DNA of 64,000 nucleotides from Deltaproteobacteria bacterium (GCA_021815305.1 JAKAHC010000007.1:93731-157730); one strand, 5' to 3'. Counted from the first letter of the stretch, positions 1 through 9,231 are shown. Translations and numbers: made by a program. Notes: generated from the letters alone by a model not told the origin.

Positions 1-1649
1 ATTTCGCCCACGAGAAGGCCGTCAGGACCTCCTACGAAGACATCGGCGGCCTGGAACAGGAGCTGAGCCACGTCCGGGAGATGATCGAGCTTCCCCTGAA
101 ATTCCCCGATCTGTTCACCGAGCTCGGGATCGATCCGCCCAAGGGAGTCCTTCTCTCCGGCCCGCCGGGAACGGGGAAGACCCTCATCGCGCGCGCCATA
201 TCCAACGAGGTCCGGGCCCATTTCATCCACGTCAACGGCCCCGAGCTCATCCACAAGTTCTACGGGGAGAGCGAAGCCAAGCTGCGGCAGGTCTTCGACG
301 AGGCCCGGAAGAACTCTCCCAGCATCATCTTCTTCGACGAGATGGACGCCCTCGCCCCGAAAAGGGCCAATGTCGTCGGAGACGTGGAAAAGCGCGTCGT
401 GGCGCAGCTCCTGGCGCTGATGGACGGTCTCGTCTCCCGGGGGGAGGTCGTGATCATCGGCGCGACGAACATGCCGGAACTGGTCGATCCGGCACTGCGC
501 CGCCCGGGGCGTTTCGACCGCGAAATCACCATCGGCGTGCCGAAGCGGGCGGACCGCCTGCAGATCCTGAAGATCCATTCCCGCAAGATGCCGCTCGCGG
601 GAGATGTCGACCTGGAGCATCTGGCGGAGATCACCCACGGGTATGTCGGCGCGGACATCTCCGCCCTCTGCACCGAGGCGGGCATGGCGGCGCTGCGGCG
701 CATCCTGCCAAAGGTCAAGTTCGAGGTGGATGCCAAGCCCGCACTGGAAAACGGGGCGAAGATCCGGGTCACCGCCGACGATTTCGTGTCCGCCTTCAAG
801 GGGGTCGAGCCCACCTCGACGCGGGAGTTCATGAGCGAGCGGCCGAACATCTCCTTCAAGGACGTCGGGGGGCTGCGCAGGATCAAGGAGAACCTCCTCT
901 CCATGATGCGGCTCCCCCTGCAGGGCTTCCCCCTCTTCGCCAATTCCCGCCTGAGCCCCCCCAGAGGCGTTCTCTTCTCCGGTCCGTCCGGAACGGGGAA
1001 AACCCTGATGGCCAAGGCGCTCGCGGGGGAGATGGGGATGACCCTTTTCCTCGTCGACCCTCCCACCCTCCTCTCGAAGTGGGTCGGAGAGTCGGAAAAG
1101 GGCCTGAGGGAAGTCTTCAAACGGGCGAAGCAGGCCTCTCCGTGCATCCTGTTCTTCGACGAGATCGAGGCCATGGCGCCGGCGCGGACCGCGGAAGATT
1201 CCGGCCAGGTCTCCCAGCGGATCGTCAGCCAGCTGTTCCGGGAGCTCGACGGGCTGCAGAGTTCGCTGGGGATCGCGGTCGTCGCCGCAACCAACCGGAT
1301 CGACCTGATGGAGCCGGCGTTGCTTCGCGCGGGCCGCTTCGACTCCATCGTCGAATTCCCCCTCCCCGACAGGGAGGAGAGGGCCGAGATCCTTCGGATG
1401 TACCTGGAATCGCTGCCGTTCCGATCCGGGGTCGACATCGAACGCTTTGCCGCCATGAGCGAAGGATGGACCGGGGCCGAGCTCGAGGCCCTATGCAAAA
1501 AGGCGGTCGTTCTGGTTCTGGAAGAGCGCGTCGGCAGGGGGGAGAAGCCCGATTTCTCGCTCCTCACGATCACGACCGGGCATTTCGAGCAGGCGATCGA
1601 GAAGAACGGCGCCTCTTCGGCGATCCGGCCTCGCGAAATGAAACACTGA
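1..1649 (+). CDS. CDC48/p97-type double AAA+ ATPase (5' end outside window)
   Basis: The frame is already open at base 3, reading the D1 entry motif YEDIGGLEQEL, so the N-terminal domain lies upstream of the window. D1 has Walker A GPPGTGKT, Walker B IIFFDEMDAL and the arginine-finger stretch RRPGRFDRE. D2 repeats the pattern with GPSGTGKT, ILFFDEIEAM and RAGRFDS. Two intact AAA+ domains in this order are typical of CDC48/VAT unfoldases, which extract or unfold proteins as ATP-driven hexamers in the cytoplasm. The C-terminus ends MKH and lacks the HbYX tail used to dock on proteasomes. It lies 26 bp upstream of a GntR regulator on the same strand, perhaps co-transcribed. The family is sure; the client pathway is unknown. 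Confidence 0.93.
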   Translation, partial: FAHEKAVRTSYEDIGGLEQELSHVREMIELPLKFPDLFTELGIDPPKGVLLSGPPGTGKTLIARAISNEVRAHFIHVNGPELIHKFYGESEAKLRQVFDEARKNSPSIIFFDEMDALAPKRANVVGDVEKRVVAQLLALMDGLVSRGEVVIIGATNMPELVDPALRRPGRFDREITIGVPKRADRLQILKIHSRKMPLAGDVDLEHLAEITHGYVGADISALCTEAGMAALRRILPKVKFEVDAKPALENGAKIRVTADDFVSAFKGVEPTSTREFMSERPNISFKDVGGLRRIKENLLSMMRLPLQGFPLFANSRLSPPRGVLFSGPSGTGKTLMAKALAGEMGMTLFLVDPPTLLSKWVGESEKGLREVFKRAKQASPCILFFDEIEAMAPARTAEDSGQVSQRIVSQLFRELDGLQSSLGIAVVAATNRIDLMEPALLRAGRFDSIVEFPLPDREERAEILRMYLESLPFRSGVDIERFAAMSEGWTGAELEALCKKAVVLVLEERVGRGEKPDFSLLTITTGHFEQAIEKNGASSAIRPREMKH

Positions 1650-1675
1650 CCCGTTTCCCGCCCGGAGGAGCCAGA

Positions 1676-2434
1676 GTGAAGCAGCATTCGAAATTGTTCA
1701 AGCCGATCAAGAAAACCAAGGTATACGAGGAAATCGTCGCCAAGATCAAGGACATGATCGAGAAGGGCCGGTTCAAGTCGGGAGACCAGCTTCCCGTGGA
1801 AAGGGAACTGGCCGAGGTCTTCCGCGTGAGCCGCTCCTCCGTCCGGGAAGCCCTCCGTTCCCTGGAGAGCCAGGGACTGCTCGAGAGCCGGCAGGGGAAC
1901 GGAACGTACATCGCCAGCCAGCCCGTCGAGTCCCTGGTCAACCCCCTGGCCTCCGTCATCTTCACCGAGAAGGACGATCAGATGGAGCTTTTCGAAATGC
2001 GCCGGATGATCGAGCCGCAGCTTGCCTACCTTGCGGCGGAACGGGCCACCGAGGAAGAGATCTCCATGCTGGAGAAGGCCCTGGCCCTTCAGGAAGAGGA
2101 GATCGGCAGAGGGGAATCCGGAACGGACGTGGACAAGAATTTCCATTACATCATGGCGAGGGCGACGAAGAACAAGGCCCTCCTGCGCATCACCGACAAC
2201 ATCATGGACCTCCTCGCGGAGAGCCGCGAACAGTATCTCCAGGTGGAAGGCAGACCCCAGAAATCCATATTGCGGCACAGGGAAGTGCTCGACGCGATCC
2301 GGGCCGGGGACCGGGACCGGGCGGAGGAAGTCATGCGCGAGCACCTGATGGATATCGAGGCCAGTCTTTTCGGGGGAACCGAGAGACGGAGGCCAAAGGG
2401 GGGAATCGACAACAGTCTCAAGGAAAGGAGGTGA
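1676..2434 (+). CDS. FadR-subfamily GntR transcriptional regulator
   Basis: This 252-residue protein has a winged helix-turn-helix at about residues 15-85, with the GntR signature FKSGDQLPVEREL and VSRSSVREALRSLE. An all-helical FCD ligand domain of the FadR type follows. A GTG start at 1676 is chosen because GGAGGAG sits 5-10 bases upstream and the alignment to the family begins right after it; the frame is open further upstream only as a shadow of the ATPase gene. FCD regulators usually bind organic acids or their CoA-related metabolites. Its position immediately before the oxidoreductase genes suggests it controls them, but the effector is not readable. The stop codon overlaps an AAGGAGGTGA string, a nearly full anti-Shine-Dalgarno match. 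Confidence 0.93.
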   Translation: MKQHSKLFKPIKKTKVYEEIVAKIKDMIEKGRFKSGDQLPVERELAEVFRVSRSSVREALRSLESQGLLESRQGNGTYIASQPVESLVNPLASVIFTEKDDQMELFEMRRMIEPQLAYLAAERATEEEISMLEKALALQEEEIGRGESGTDVDKNFHYIMARATKNKALLRITDNIMDLLAESREQYLQVEGRPQKSILRHREVLDAIRAGDRDRAEEVMREHLMDIEASLFGGTERRRPKGGIDNSLKERR

Positions 2435-2447
2435 ACCGGTATTCGCC

Positions 2448-2461
2448 GGTAAGTTCGTACC
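2448..2461. promoter_or_regulatory. Inverted repeat, possible GntR operator before porG
   Basis: GGTA-N6-TACC lies in the 64-bp gap between the FadR-type regulator and the oxidoreductase operon. A second short repeat, ACCGG-N6-CCGGT (2435-2450), overlaps its left edge. FadR-family operators are commonly short palindromes of the GGT-N-ACC kind, and a possible -10 (TATCGT, 2468-2473) is just downstream, so binding here could block transcription. The half-sites are short and the assignment is inference. Confidence 0.35.
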
Positions 2462-2498
2462 ATTCCGTATCGTAGACAAAAGAAGGAGGAAGGACAAA

Positions 2499-3113
2499 AT
2501 GGCAGATGTATTTGAAGTAACGATCTGGGCCCGCGGTGTGACCCAGGACATGGAAGGAAGGCACCTGTCGCTTGTCATCGCAAACGCCGCGGCAAAAGGC
2601 GGCAAGTTCACGCAGGCGTGGGACAACTACGCGGATCTTCCGGACCGCGTCCAGGTTCCGCTTCGCAAGTATGCGCGCATCAGCGACGAAGAGATCGAAA
2701 TGCGCTACCTGTACGAGAACAACAACCCCGAGCTCGTCTTCGTCATGGACGACACGATCATCAAGGGGATCGACATCCTCCGCGGGATGAAGAAGGGCGG
2801 AGCGCTGGTCGTCAACACCAAACGCTCCGCGGAGGAACTTCTCGCGCTGATCCCCAACAAGGATCTGCTGAAGTCCTTCGTCACCGTGGACGCCACCGGG
2901 ATCATCGGCGGCAGCGGCCTGGACAGCGTCGACTTCATGGGATCGGAAGGCGGCACGGAAGCCGTCTCCGTGGCCGTCGGCCTGGCGGCGCCGCTGGTCG
3001 GCGCGGCGACCAAGGTTTGCGACAAGTTCTCCCTGGAAAACGTCGTTGCGTCCGCCGGGAACAAGGCGGGAGTGAAAGAAGGGGCCAAGACCGCTGTAGT
3101 GAAATCCTTATAA
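2499..3113 (+). CDS. porG: 2-oxoacid:ferredoxin oxidoreductase, gamma subunit
   Basis: The 204-residue protein matches the gamma-subunit (POR_N/EKR-type catalytic partner) fold of four-subunit pyruvate/2-oxoacid ferredoxin oxidoreductases, with GVTQDMEGRHLS near the N-terminus and the GGALVVNTKRS segment in the middle. It is preceded by a clear ribosome site (GAAGGAGG). It begins the gamma-delta-alpha-beta order used by archaeal and Thermotoga-type PorGDAB enzymes, with 21-bp spacing to delta. The substrate cannot be read from this subunit. Together the complex decarboxylates a 2-oxoacid oxidatively to an acyl-CoA and reduces ferredoxin in the cytoplasm. Confidence 0.85.
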   Translation: MADVFEVTIWARGVTQDMEGRHLSLVIANAAAKGGKFTQAWDNYADLPDRVQVPLRKYARISDEEIEMRYLYENNNPELVFVMDDTIIKGIDILRGMKKGGALVVNTKRSAEELLALIPNKDLLKSFVTVDATGIIGGSGLDSVDFMGSEGGTEAVSVAVGLAAPLVGAATKVCDKFSLENVVASAGNKAGVKEGAKTAVVKSL

Positions 3114-3134
3114 GGCACGGAAGGAGAAGAAAAA

Positions 3135-3482
3135 ATGAGTCCAATGTACTGCGAGAAGTTCCGGATTCCCAAGCACCTCGAAATCGCCGACGGCGCCGTG
3201 GTTCCGGCCCCCGTGGGCGAGCAGCCGATGATGAAGACCGGGAACTGGCGTACAGAGCGCCCGGTCATCGATCACGAGAAGTGCACGACCTGCCTGAACT
3301 GCTTCGCCTATTGCCCGGACTCCTCCTGGCACTTCGATGAAAAGTCCGAAAAGATGGTCTGGAACCCGATCTACTGCAAAGGTTGCAGGGTCTGCGTCGA
3401 GGTGTGCCCGGTGGGTGCGCTCCAGCTCGAGAACGAACTGAATTTCAAAGGCGGCGTCGCCCGTCTTGACAAGCCTTACTAG
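3135..3482 (+). CDS. porD: 2-oxoacid:ferredoxin oxidoreductase, delta (ferredoxin) subunit
   Basis: This 115-residue protein carries two 4Fe-4S ligand sets in the second half: CTTCLNCFAYCPD and CKGCRVCVEVCPV. That is the classical 2[4Fe-4S] ferredoxin arrangement, each with the C-x2-C-x2-C-x3-C-P spacing. In PorGDAB enzymes the delta subunit carries electrons from the beta subunit's cluster to soluble ferredoxin. The N-terminal 40 residues lead in without cysteine clusters, as usual for this subunit. The start at 3135 follows GAAGGAGAAG. It sits between gamma and alpha with about 20-bp gaps, so it is part of the same transcript. Confidence 0.93.
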   Translation: MSPMYCEKFRIPKHLEIADGAVVPAPVGEQPMMKTGNWRTERPVIDHEKCTTCLNCFAYCPDSSWHFDEKSEKMVWNPIYCKGCRVCVEVCPVGALQLENELNFKGGVARLDKPY

Positions 3483-3502
3483 ATTCCAAGGAGGAGAATC
3501 AC

Positions 3503-4696
3503 ATGCCGAGAGAAACTGTCATGGCGGGTTGTTCCGCCGCTGCGAATGGCGCCAAACTGGCAAGAGTCGAGGTCATCAGCTCGTACCCGATCCGCCCGTA
3601 CACCGGCATCATGATGGAGCTTTCCAGGATGGTGGCGGAAGGGGAGCTCGACGCGGAATTCGTCCACGGTGAAGGCGAGCATGCCCAGGTCTCCATCGCC
3701 CAGGGCGCGTCCGCGTCCGGCGCAAGGGCCTACACGGGAAGCTCGGGAGTCGGCGTCGCCTACGCGATGGAAGTCTACTCCCCCATCTCGGGCGGCCGTT
3801 ACCCGGTCCAGATGACCATCGCCGACCGGGCCTACGATCCCCCCGGCGACTTCGGTTCCGAGCACACGGACGTCATGAGCTGCTCCGACCAGGGGTGGAT
3901 CCTGGGCTGGGCCGAGACGCCGCAGGAAATCCTCGACAACACCATCATGTACTACCGGATCGGCGAGGACCCGAAGGTCATGCTGCCCCAGTGGGCGGTG
4001 CAGGACGGCTACTTCGTCTCCCACATCCCCGGCAAGGTCAGCATCCCGGACCAGGCGGCGGTCGACGAATACCTTCCGCCGTACCACTGCCCGCACGCCC
4101 TGAATCCGCAGAATCCGACGAACCACGGTCCCCAGATCTTCCCGGACCAGGGCCCGGCGATCGACCTGCAGAGGGCGCAGGCGTTCCTGAACACCCCGAA
4201 AGTGATCGAGAAGGCCGTTGCCGACTACAACAAGCAGTTCGGCCGCAACTACCCGGCGTTCCTCGAGGAGTACAAGACCGACGGCGCCGACTACGTCTTC
4301 TTCCTCCAGGGAGCGCATTGCCGCACGGCCCGGTTCGCGGTGGACCACCTCCGGAAACAGGGGGCCAAAGTCGGCATGGTGAAGCTGCGCTTCGTCCGTC
4401 CCTGGCCGACCGAGAAGGTGCTCGAAGTCCTTTCCAAGTTCAAGGCCGTCGGTGTCGTCGAGTCCAGCACTTCTTACGGCGCCGCCATGAAGGGCGGGAA
4501 GCTCCAGCACGAAGTCCGCGCCTCCCTGTACGATTCGCCGAAGCAGCCCGCCGTCACGTCGTTCATGGCGGGCCTTGGCGGCGAGGTCATCACCCTCGAC
4601 GAGTTCTACAACATGGCGAAGATCCTCGACACGGCCGCGAAGAAGGGCAAGGTCGACCAGTACGTCTACTGGGTCGGCTTCGACAACGGCATCTAG
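3503..4696 (+). CDS. porA: 2-oxoacid:ferredoxin oxidoreductase, alpha subunit (divergent)
   Basis: The 397-residue protein fits the alpha subunit (pyrimidine-binding TPP domain plus transketolase-C-like domain II). It keeps the YPIRPYTGIMMEL, HGEGEHAQVSIAQGASASGAR and WILGWAETPQE segments found in PorA relatives. Compared with textbook PorA the YPITPQ motif has become YPIRPYT and the usual NRALS motif has become DRAYDPPGDFG, so the pocket may accept something other than pyruvate. Phenylglyoxylate or branched 2-oxoacid enzymes are possible alternatives. The ribosome site is AAGGAGGAG upstream of 3503. Family assignment is firm; substrate is open. Confidence 0.88.
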   Translation: MPRETVMAGCSAAANGAKLARVEVISSYPIRPYTGIMMELSRMVAEGELDAEFVHGEGEHAQVSIAQGASASGARAYTGSSGVGVAYAMEVYSPISGGRYPVQMTIADRAYDPPGDFGSEHTDVMSCSDQGWILGWAETPQEILDNTIMYYRIGEDPKVMLPQWAVQDGYFVSHIPGKVSIPDQAAVDEYLPPYHCPHALNPQNPTNHGPQIFPDQGPAIDLQRAQAFLNTPKVIEKAVADYNKQFGRNYPAFLEEYKTDGADYVFFLQGAHCRTARFAVDHLRKQGAKVGMVKLRFVRPWPTEKVLEVLSKFKAVGVVESSTSYGAAMKGGKLQHEVRASLYDSPKQPAVTSFMAGLGGEVITLDEFYNMAKILDTAAKKGKVDQYVYWVGFDNGI

Positions 4697-4728
4697 TAAA
4701 TAAACGCTGATAAGCATAAAAGGAGTGA

Positions 4729-5712
<984 letters not shown>

Positions 5713-5780
5713 CAGGGGGAAAAAACTGTTTTGCAACGGGTTCGGATCTGTCCGATACTTGTTGCTGAACAGTCCGGCAT

Positions 5781-5816
5781 TGCGGCGCTCCCGGAGGTTT
5801 TGCCCCGGGAGCGCCG
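5781..5816 (+). terminator. Strong GC hairpin after the oxidoreductase operon
   Basis: The arms 5781-5793 (GCGGCGCTCCCGG) and 5804-5816 pair perfectly over 13 bp around a 10-base loop. There is no U-tract after it on the plus strand, so it is not a canonical intrinsic terminator. It may still end or stabilise the porGDAB transcript. It lies in the 258-bp gap before tctC, in which no gene was found. Confidence 0.6.
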
Positions 5817-5970
5817 CCGTGCCCGACATCGACGAGTACCGGCCTGATCGGGCGGCGGAGGAACGGGACCTCATGGGGAAAGGCCGGATAACTTCTATTG
5901 AGGAAAGGAGGGGGCAGTCGGAGGTGATGTTGAAGTAGCCGCAAAAATTTCCTTTTGGGAGGCCTTGCTC

Positions 5971-6963
5971 ATGCGAAAGGGATTTTCCGGGCTGAAGGTT
6001 GCTGCAATCGTGGTCTGCTCCTTGGCGCTGGTGTTCTCTTCAATCGGCACGGCGAAAGCCTGGGTGCCGGACAGGCCGGTGGAGTTCGTCATCCCGGCGG
6101 GTACCGGCGGCGGCGCGGACGTCATGGCCAGGTTCATCTCCCCTCTCGTCACCAAGTACAAACTTTCTCCGAAACCGTGGATCGTCATCAACAAGTCCGC
6201 CGGCGCGGGGGCGGAAGGGTTCATGTACGTCAAGGGCCAGAAGGGCAACCCCAACGTCATCATCATCACCCTCGACAACCTGTTCACCACCCCGCTGGCC
6301 ACCGGCGTTCCCTTCAACTGGAGGGACCTGACCCCGGTCGCCCGGCTGGCGCTGGACGAGTTCGTTCTCTGGGTGAACGCCGGCAGTCCCTACAAAACCG
6401 CCATGGAATACATCGACGCGGTGAAGAAGGCGCCCGGCAAGTTCGTCATGGGCGGCACCGGCGCGAAGCAGGAAGACCAGATCATCACGGTCATGCTGGA
6501 GCAGACGTTCGGCCTGAAGTTCAACTACGTTCCGTTCAAGGGCGGCGGCGAGGTGGCGGTGGAGCTCGTCGGCAACCACATCAACTCGTCGGTGAACAAC
6601 CCGGCCGAGGCGGTCAGCCAGTGGAAAGCCGGCAAGCTGCGCCCGCTGGGGTTGTTCGACCATCAGCGGCTCGAGCTGCCGGACTGGAAGGGCATCCCCA
6701 CGATGAAAGAGGCCACCGGCAAGGATCTCGCCTACCTCATGCTACGCGGCATCTTCATGGCCCCCGGCGTCACGAAGGAGCAAACCGAATATTACGTCCA
6801 GACGCTGAAGAAGGTGACGGAAACTCCGGAATGGAAGAAGTACATCAGCGACAACGGGCTGAAGGCCGCCTTCCTGACCGGCCCGGATTTCGTGAAGTGG
6901 CTCGGAGAGAAGGAAACCATGACGAAGGACTTCATGGCGAAAGGCGGTCTGCTGAAGAAGTAG
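5971..6963 (+). CDS. tctC: Tripartite tricarboxylate transporter, periplasmic binding protein
   Basis: The 330-residue protein has an N-terminal signal peptide (MRKG...LALVFSSIGTAKAW, cut near residue 29). A Bug/TctC-type binding domain follows, with VPDRPVEFVIPAGTGGGADVMAR, the hallmark start of this family, and SAGAGAEGF. It captures a carboxylate in the periplasm and delivers it to the TctAB membrane part. The ATG at 5971 is preferred over the in-frame TTG at 5965 because GGGAGG at 5957-5962 is 8 bases from the ATG but only 2 from the TTG. A 17-bp hairpin follows before tctB, which fits a need for more binding protein than membrane subunits. The ligand is not determined. Confidence 0.93.
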   Translation: MRKGFSGLKVAAIVVCSLALVFSSIGTAKAWVPDRPVEFVIPAGTGGGADVMARFISPLVTKYKLSPKPWIVINKSAGAGAEGFMYVKGQKGNPNVIIITLDNLFTTPLATGVPFNWRDLTPVARLALDEFVLWVNAGSPYKTAMEYIDAVKKAPGKFVMGGTGAKQEDQIITVMLEQTFGLKFNYVPFKGGGEVAVELVGNHINSSVNNPAEAVSQWKAGKLRPLGLFDHQRLELPDWKGIPTMKEATGKDLAYLMLRGIFMAPGVTKEQTEYYVQTLKKVTETPEWKKYISDNGLKAAFLTGPDFVKWLGEKETMTKDFMAKGGLLKK

Positions 6964-6979
6964 ACGGAACACCGGCAGG

Positions 6980-7019
6980 AAAGAGAGGAAGCAGGGTCAC
7001 TCCCCTGCTTCCTCTCTTT
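6980..7019 (+). terminator. Intercistronic hairpin between tctC and tctB (attenuating terminator)
   Basis: Arms at 6980-6996 and 7003-7019 pair over 17 bp (AGAGAGGAAGCAGGG and its complement) around a 6-base loop, followed by TGTCCTATTT. It lies inside the 94-bp gap of one operon. It could terminate a fraction of transcripts or protect the tctC message from 3' decay, giving excess binding protein. Confidence 0.72.
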
Positions 7020-7057
7020 GTGTCCTATTTCGACAACGGATGGGATGGGGAGGAAAG

Positions 7058-7543
7058 ATGCGAAAGGCCAATCTTGGGGTGGCCATTTTCCTGTTCTTGA
7101 TCGGCGCGATCGTCATGTTCGACGCGGTACGCCTCGGATGGCGATGGGATCCGGGGTTCGGCCCCGGGGCCGGGTATCTGCCGTTTTATCTTGCCCTGGG
7201 TATCCTCATCGGCACGTCGGTGATCATCATAAAGCAGGTCAGGCAACTGGTGAAGGAAGGGGCCGGAGACAAGCCGCTGATCGAGGAGGGGGGGCTGAAG
7301 CCGATCCTCTGGGTGCTTGTCCCGTCCGCGGTCATGGTGGTTCTCGTTTCCGTCGTCGGGTTGCACTTCGCGGCCTTTCTTTTCCTCCTGTTCTACATGC
7401 GGGTGGTGGGGAAGATCGGCTGGCTCGAATGCATCCTGGTTTCGGTCCTGATCCCCGTGGCCATGTACATCACCTTCGACAGGTTGTTCCTGATTCCGTT
7501 GCCGGACGGAATGATCGGTCCTTACCTTAAGCTTCCATTCTGA
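7058..7543 (+). CDS. tctB: Tripartite tricarboxylate transporter, small membrane subunit TctB
   Basis: The 161-residue protein has four predicted membrane segments: near residues 5-25 (LGVAIFLFLIGAIVMFDAV), 40-62, 88-115 and 122-145. This matches the four-helix TctB family. ATG 7058 is chosen over the in-frame ATG 7040 because the strong site GGGGAGG (7047-7053) lies between them, 4 bases before 7058. Just after the first helix is the GPGAGYLPFYL motif typical of TctB. It partners with the large TctA permease that starts 18 bp downstream. Confidence 0.9.
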   Translation: MRKANLGVAIFLFLIGAIVMFDAVRLGWRWDPGFGPGAGYLPFYLALGILIGTSVIIIKQVRQLVKEGAGDKPLIEEGGLKPILWVLVPSAVMVVLVSVVGLHFAAFLFLLFYMRVVGKIGWLECILVSVLIPVAMYITFDRLFLIPLPDGMIGPYLKLPF

Positions 7544-7561
7544 TATCGGAGGGAGAGCAAC

Positions 7562-9073
7562 GTGGAGTCAAATTTCCACAACCTGGTGATGGGCATCAGC
7601 GTTTCGATGCAGCCATACCATTTTCTGATGGCAATGGTCGGGCTGGTGCTCGGGGTCATCGTGGGCGTCCTCCCCGGGCTGGGAGGCGCCAACGGCGTCG
7701 CCATCCTCATCCCCCTCACGGTGGCGATGGAACCCATTTCCGGCATCATCCTGCTGGCGAGCATTTACTGGGGGGCGCTGTACGGGGGAAGCATCACGTC
7801 CATCCTGTTCAACATTCCCGGCGAACCGTGGTCCGTCGCGACCACCTTCGACGGCTACCCGTTGGCGAAGAAGGGCAAAGCCGGGAAGGCCCTGGTGCTT
7901 TCGTTCTTCTCGCACTTCGTCGGCGCGGTGCTCGGGGTCATCATGCTCAGCTTCTTCGCTCCGATCATCGCGGAGTTCGCGCTGAAGTTCGGCCCCGCCG
8001 AGATCTTCTCCGTGATGGTGCTCACCTTCAGCGCCTTCGTCGGACTGGGCGGGAAGGATCCGGTGAAGACGCTGATCTCCATCTTCTTCGGGTTCATCCT
8101 GGCCGCGGTCGGGATGGACATCGTGACCGGGCAGTTGCGGATGACGTTCGGCTCCATCAACCTGATGGGCGGGTTCAACTTCATCGTGGCGGTCATCGGT
8201 CTGTTCGGTCTGGGGGAAATCTTCCTCACCGTCGAGGAAGGCCTCAAGCTCGAATCGACGGCGGGCGGAAGGGTCACGTTCAAGGATATGGCGTGGGGAA
8301 TCAAGGAAATAGCCCATGAATGGAAGTCGCTCCTGTTGGGCGCCGTCATCGGGTGCTGGATGGGCCTCAAGCCCGGCGGCGCGACCCCGGCCTCCTTCAT
8401 GGCGTACGGTTTCGCGAAACAGGGCCACAAGAAAAGCGCGGAATTCGGGAACGGGGCCTCCGCGGGGATCATCGCGCCCGAAGCGGCCGCACACGGCGCG
8501 GGAACGTCCGCGGCGCTCCCCATGGTCACCCTGGGAATTCCGGGTTCGCCGACCATGGCGGTCATCATGGGCGGCCTGATGATCTTCGGCCTGCTGCCCG
8601 GGCCGATGCTTTTCAAGGAGCACGCCAATTTCGTCTGGGGCTTCATCGGCAGCTGCTGGATCGGAAATATCCTCGGCCTGTTCGTCGTGCTTGCGTTCGC
8701 GCCGCTGTTCGCCGCGATCCTCAAGATCCGGTTCGCCATCATCATGCCGATCATCGTGTACGTGTGCGCCATCGGCGCGTACGCGGTGAACAACCGGATG
8801 ATCGACGTGTACTACATGATCATCTTCGGAGTCCTCGGGTACCTCTTCAAGAAACTCGACTATCCTCTCGCGCCGATGGTCCTGGCCCTGGTGCTGGGAG
8901 ACATGGCGGAGTCCGCCCTGCGCCAGGCGCTGCTCATTTCCTCGGGGAATCCGATCGTTCTGTTCCGGCCCCCGATCGCGCTGCCGATCATGATCGTGGC
9001 GATTATCATCTTCTTCTGGCCGACCATCTCGGGTATAATCCGTAAAAGACGCACCAGCGTCGGACCTGGCTAG
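7562..9073 (+). CDS. tctA: Tripartite tricarboxylate transporter, large permease TctA
   Basis: The 503-residue integral membrane protein has about a dozen hydrophobic segments and the TctA signature early on: VGVLPGLGGANGVAILIPLT, then LLASIYWGALYGGSITSILFNIPG. A second, half-repeat copy is GIIAPEAAAHGAGTSAALPMVTLGIPG, reflecting the internal duplication of this family. It forms the cation-coupled carboxylate channel with TctB and receives substrate from TctC. The start is GTG at 7562 after GGAGGGAG. It ends the operon, followed by a hairpin at 9162-9211. Confidence 0.95.
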   Translation: MESNFHNLVMGISVSMQPYHFLMAMVGLVLGVIVGVLPGLGGANGVAILIPLTVAMEPISGIILLASIYWGALYGGSITSILFNIPGEPWSVATTFDGYPLAKKGKAGKALVLSFFSHFVGAVLGVIMLSFFAPIIAEFALKFGPAEIFSVMVLTFSAFVGLGGKDPVKTLISIFFGFILAAVGMDIVTGQLRMTFGSINLMGGFNFIVAVIGLFGLGEIFLTVEEGLKLESTAGGRVTFKDMAWGIKEIAHEWKSLLLGAVIGCWMGLKPGGATPASFMAYGFAKQGHKKSAEFGNGASAGIIAPEAAAHGAGTSAALPMVTLGIPGSPTMAVIMGGLMIFGLLPGPMLFKEHANFVWGFIGSCWIGNILGLFVVLAFAPLFAAILKIRFAIIMPIIVYVCAIGAYAVNNRMIDVYYMIIFGVLGYLFKKLDYPLAPMVLALVLGDMAESALRQALLISSGNPIVLFRPPIALPIMIVAIIIFFWPTISGIIRKRRTSVGPG

Positions 9074-9161
9074 AGAAAGCGTACCGCAACCATGTTGTGC
9101 CGGAACTTGGCGGATATGCTACGGGAATGCAGCTGTGACCGTCCGTCCGGTAATTGCTGGA

Positions 9162-9211
9162 AAGAAGCGGCCTGGGGAAACGCCCCTGCGGGATGCCCCC
9201 GGCCGCTTCTT
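9162..9211 (+). terminator. Terminator-like hairpin after tctA
   Basis: AAGAAGCGGCC (9162-9172) pairs with GGCCGCTTCTT (9201-9211) over 11 bp. GGGG/CCCC extends it inward after one mismatch, and TCTGTTTCC follows. It lies between tctA and the epimerase gene and probably ends the tct transcript. Confidence 0.65.
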
Positions 9212-9231
9212 CTGTTTCCGGTGACCGCGGC

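Noticed and set aside
2431..2475. A 14-codon frame (GTG start) between the GntR gene and porG, with AAGGA upstream
   Set aside because: It is too short to support and shows no attenuator hairpin or codon bias; the stretch is better explained as operator and promoter sequence.
260..2626. A long minus-strand open frame across the AAA+ and GntR genes
   Set aside because: It covers two clearly coding plus-strand genes and their intergenic gap, and shows no recognisable motif.
5818..5901. A 27-codon GTG frame in the por-tct spacer
   Set aside because: It has no good ribosome site (a hairpin arm lies before it) and no recognisable family.
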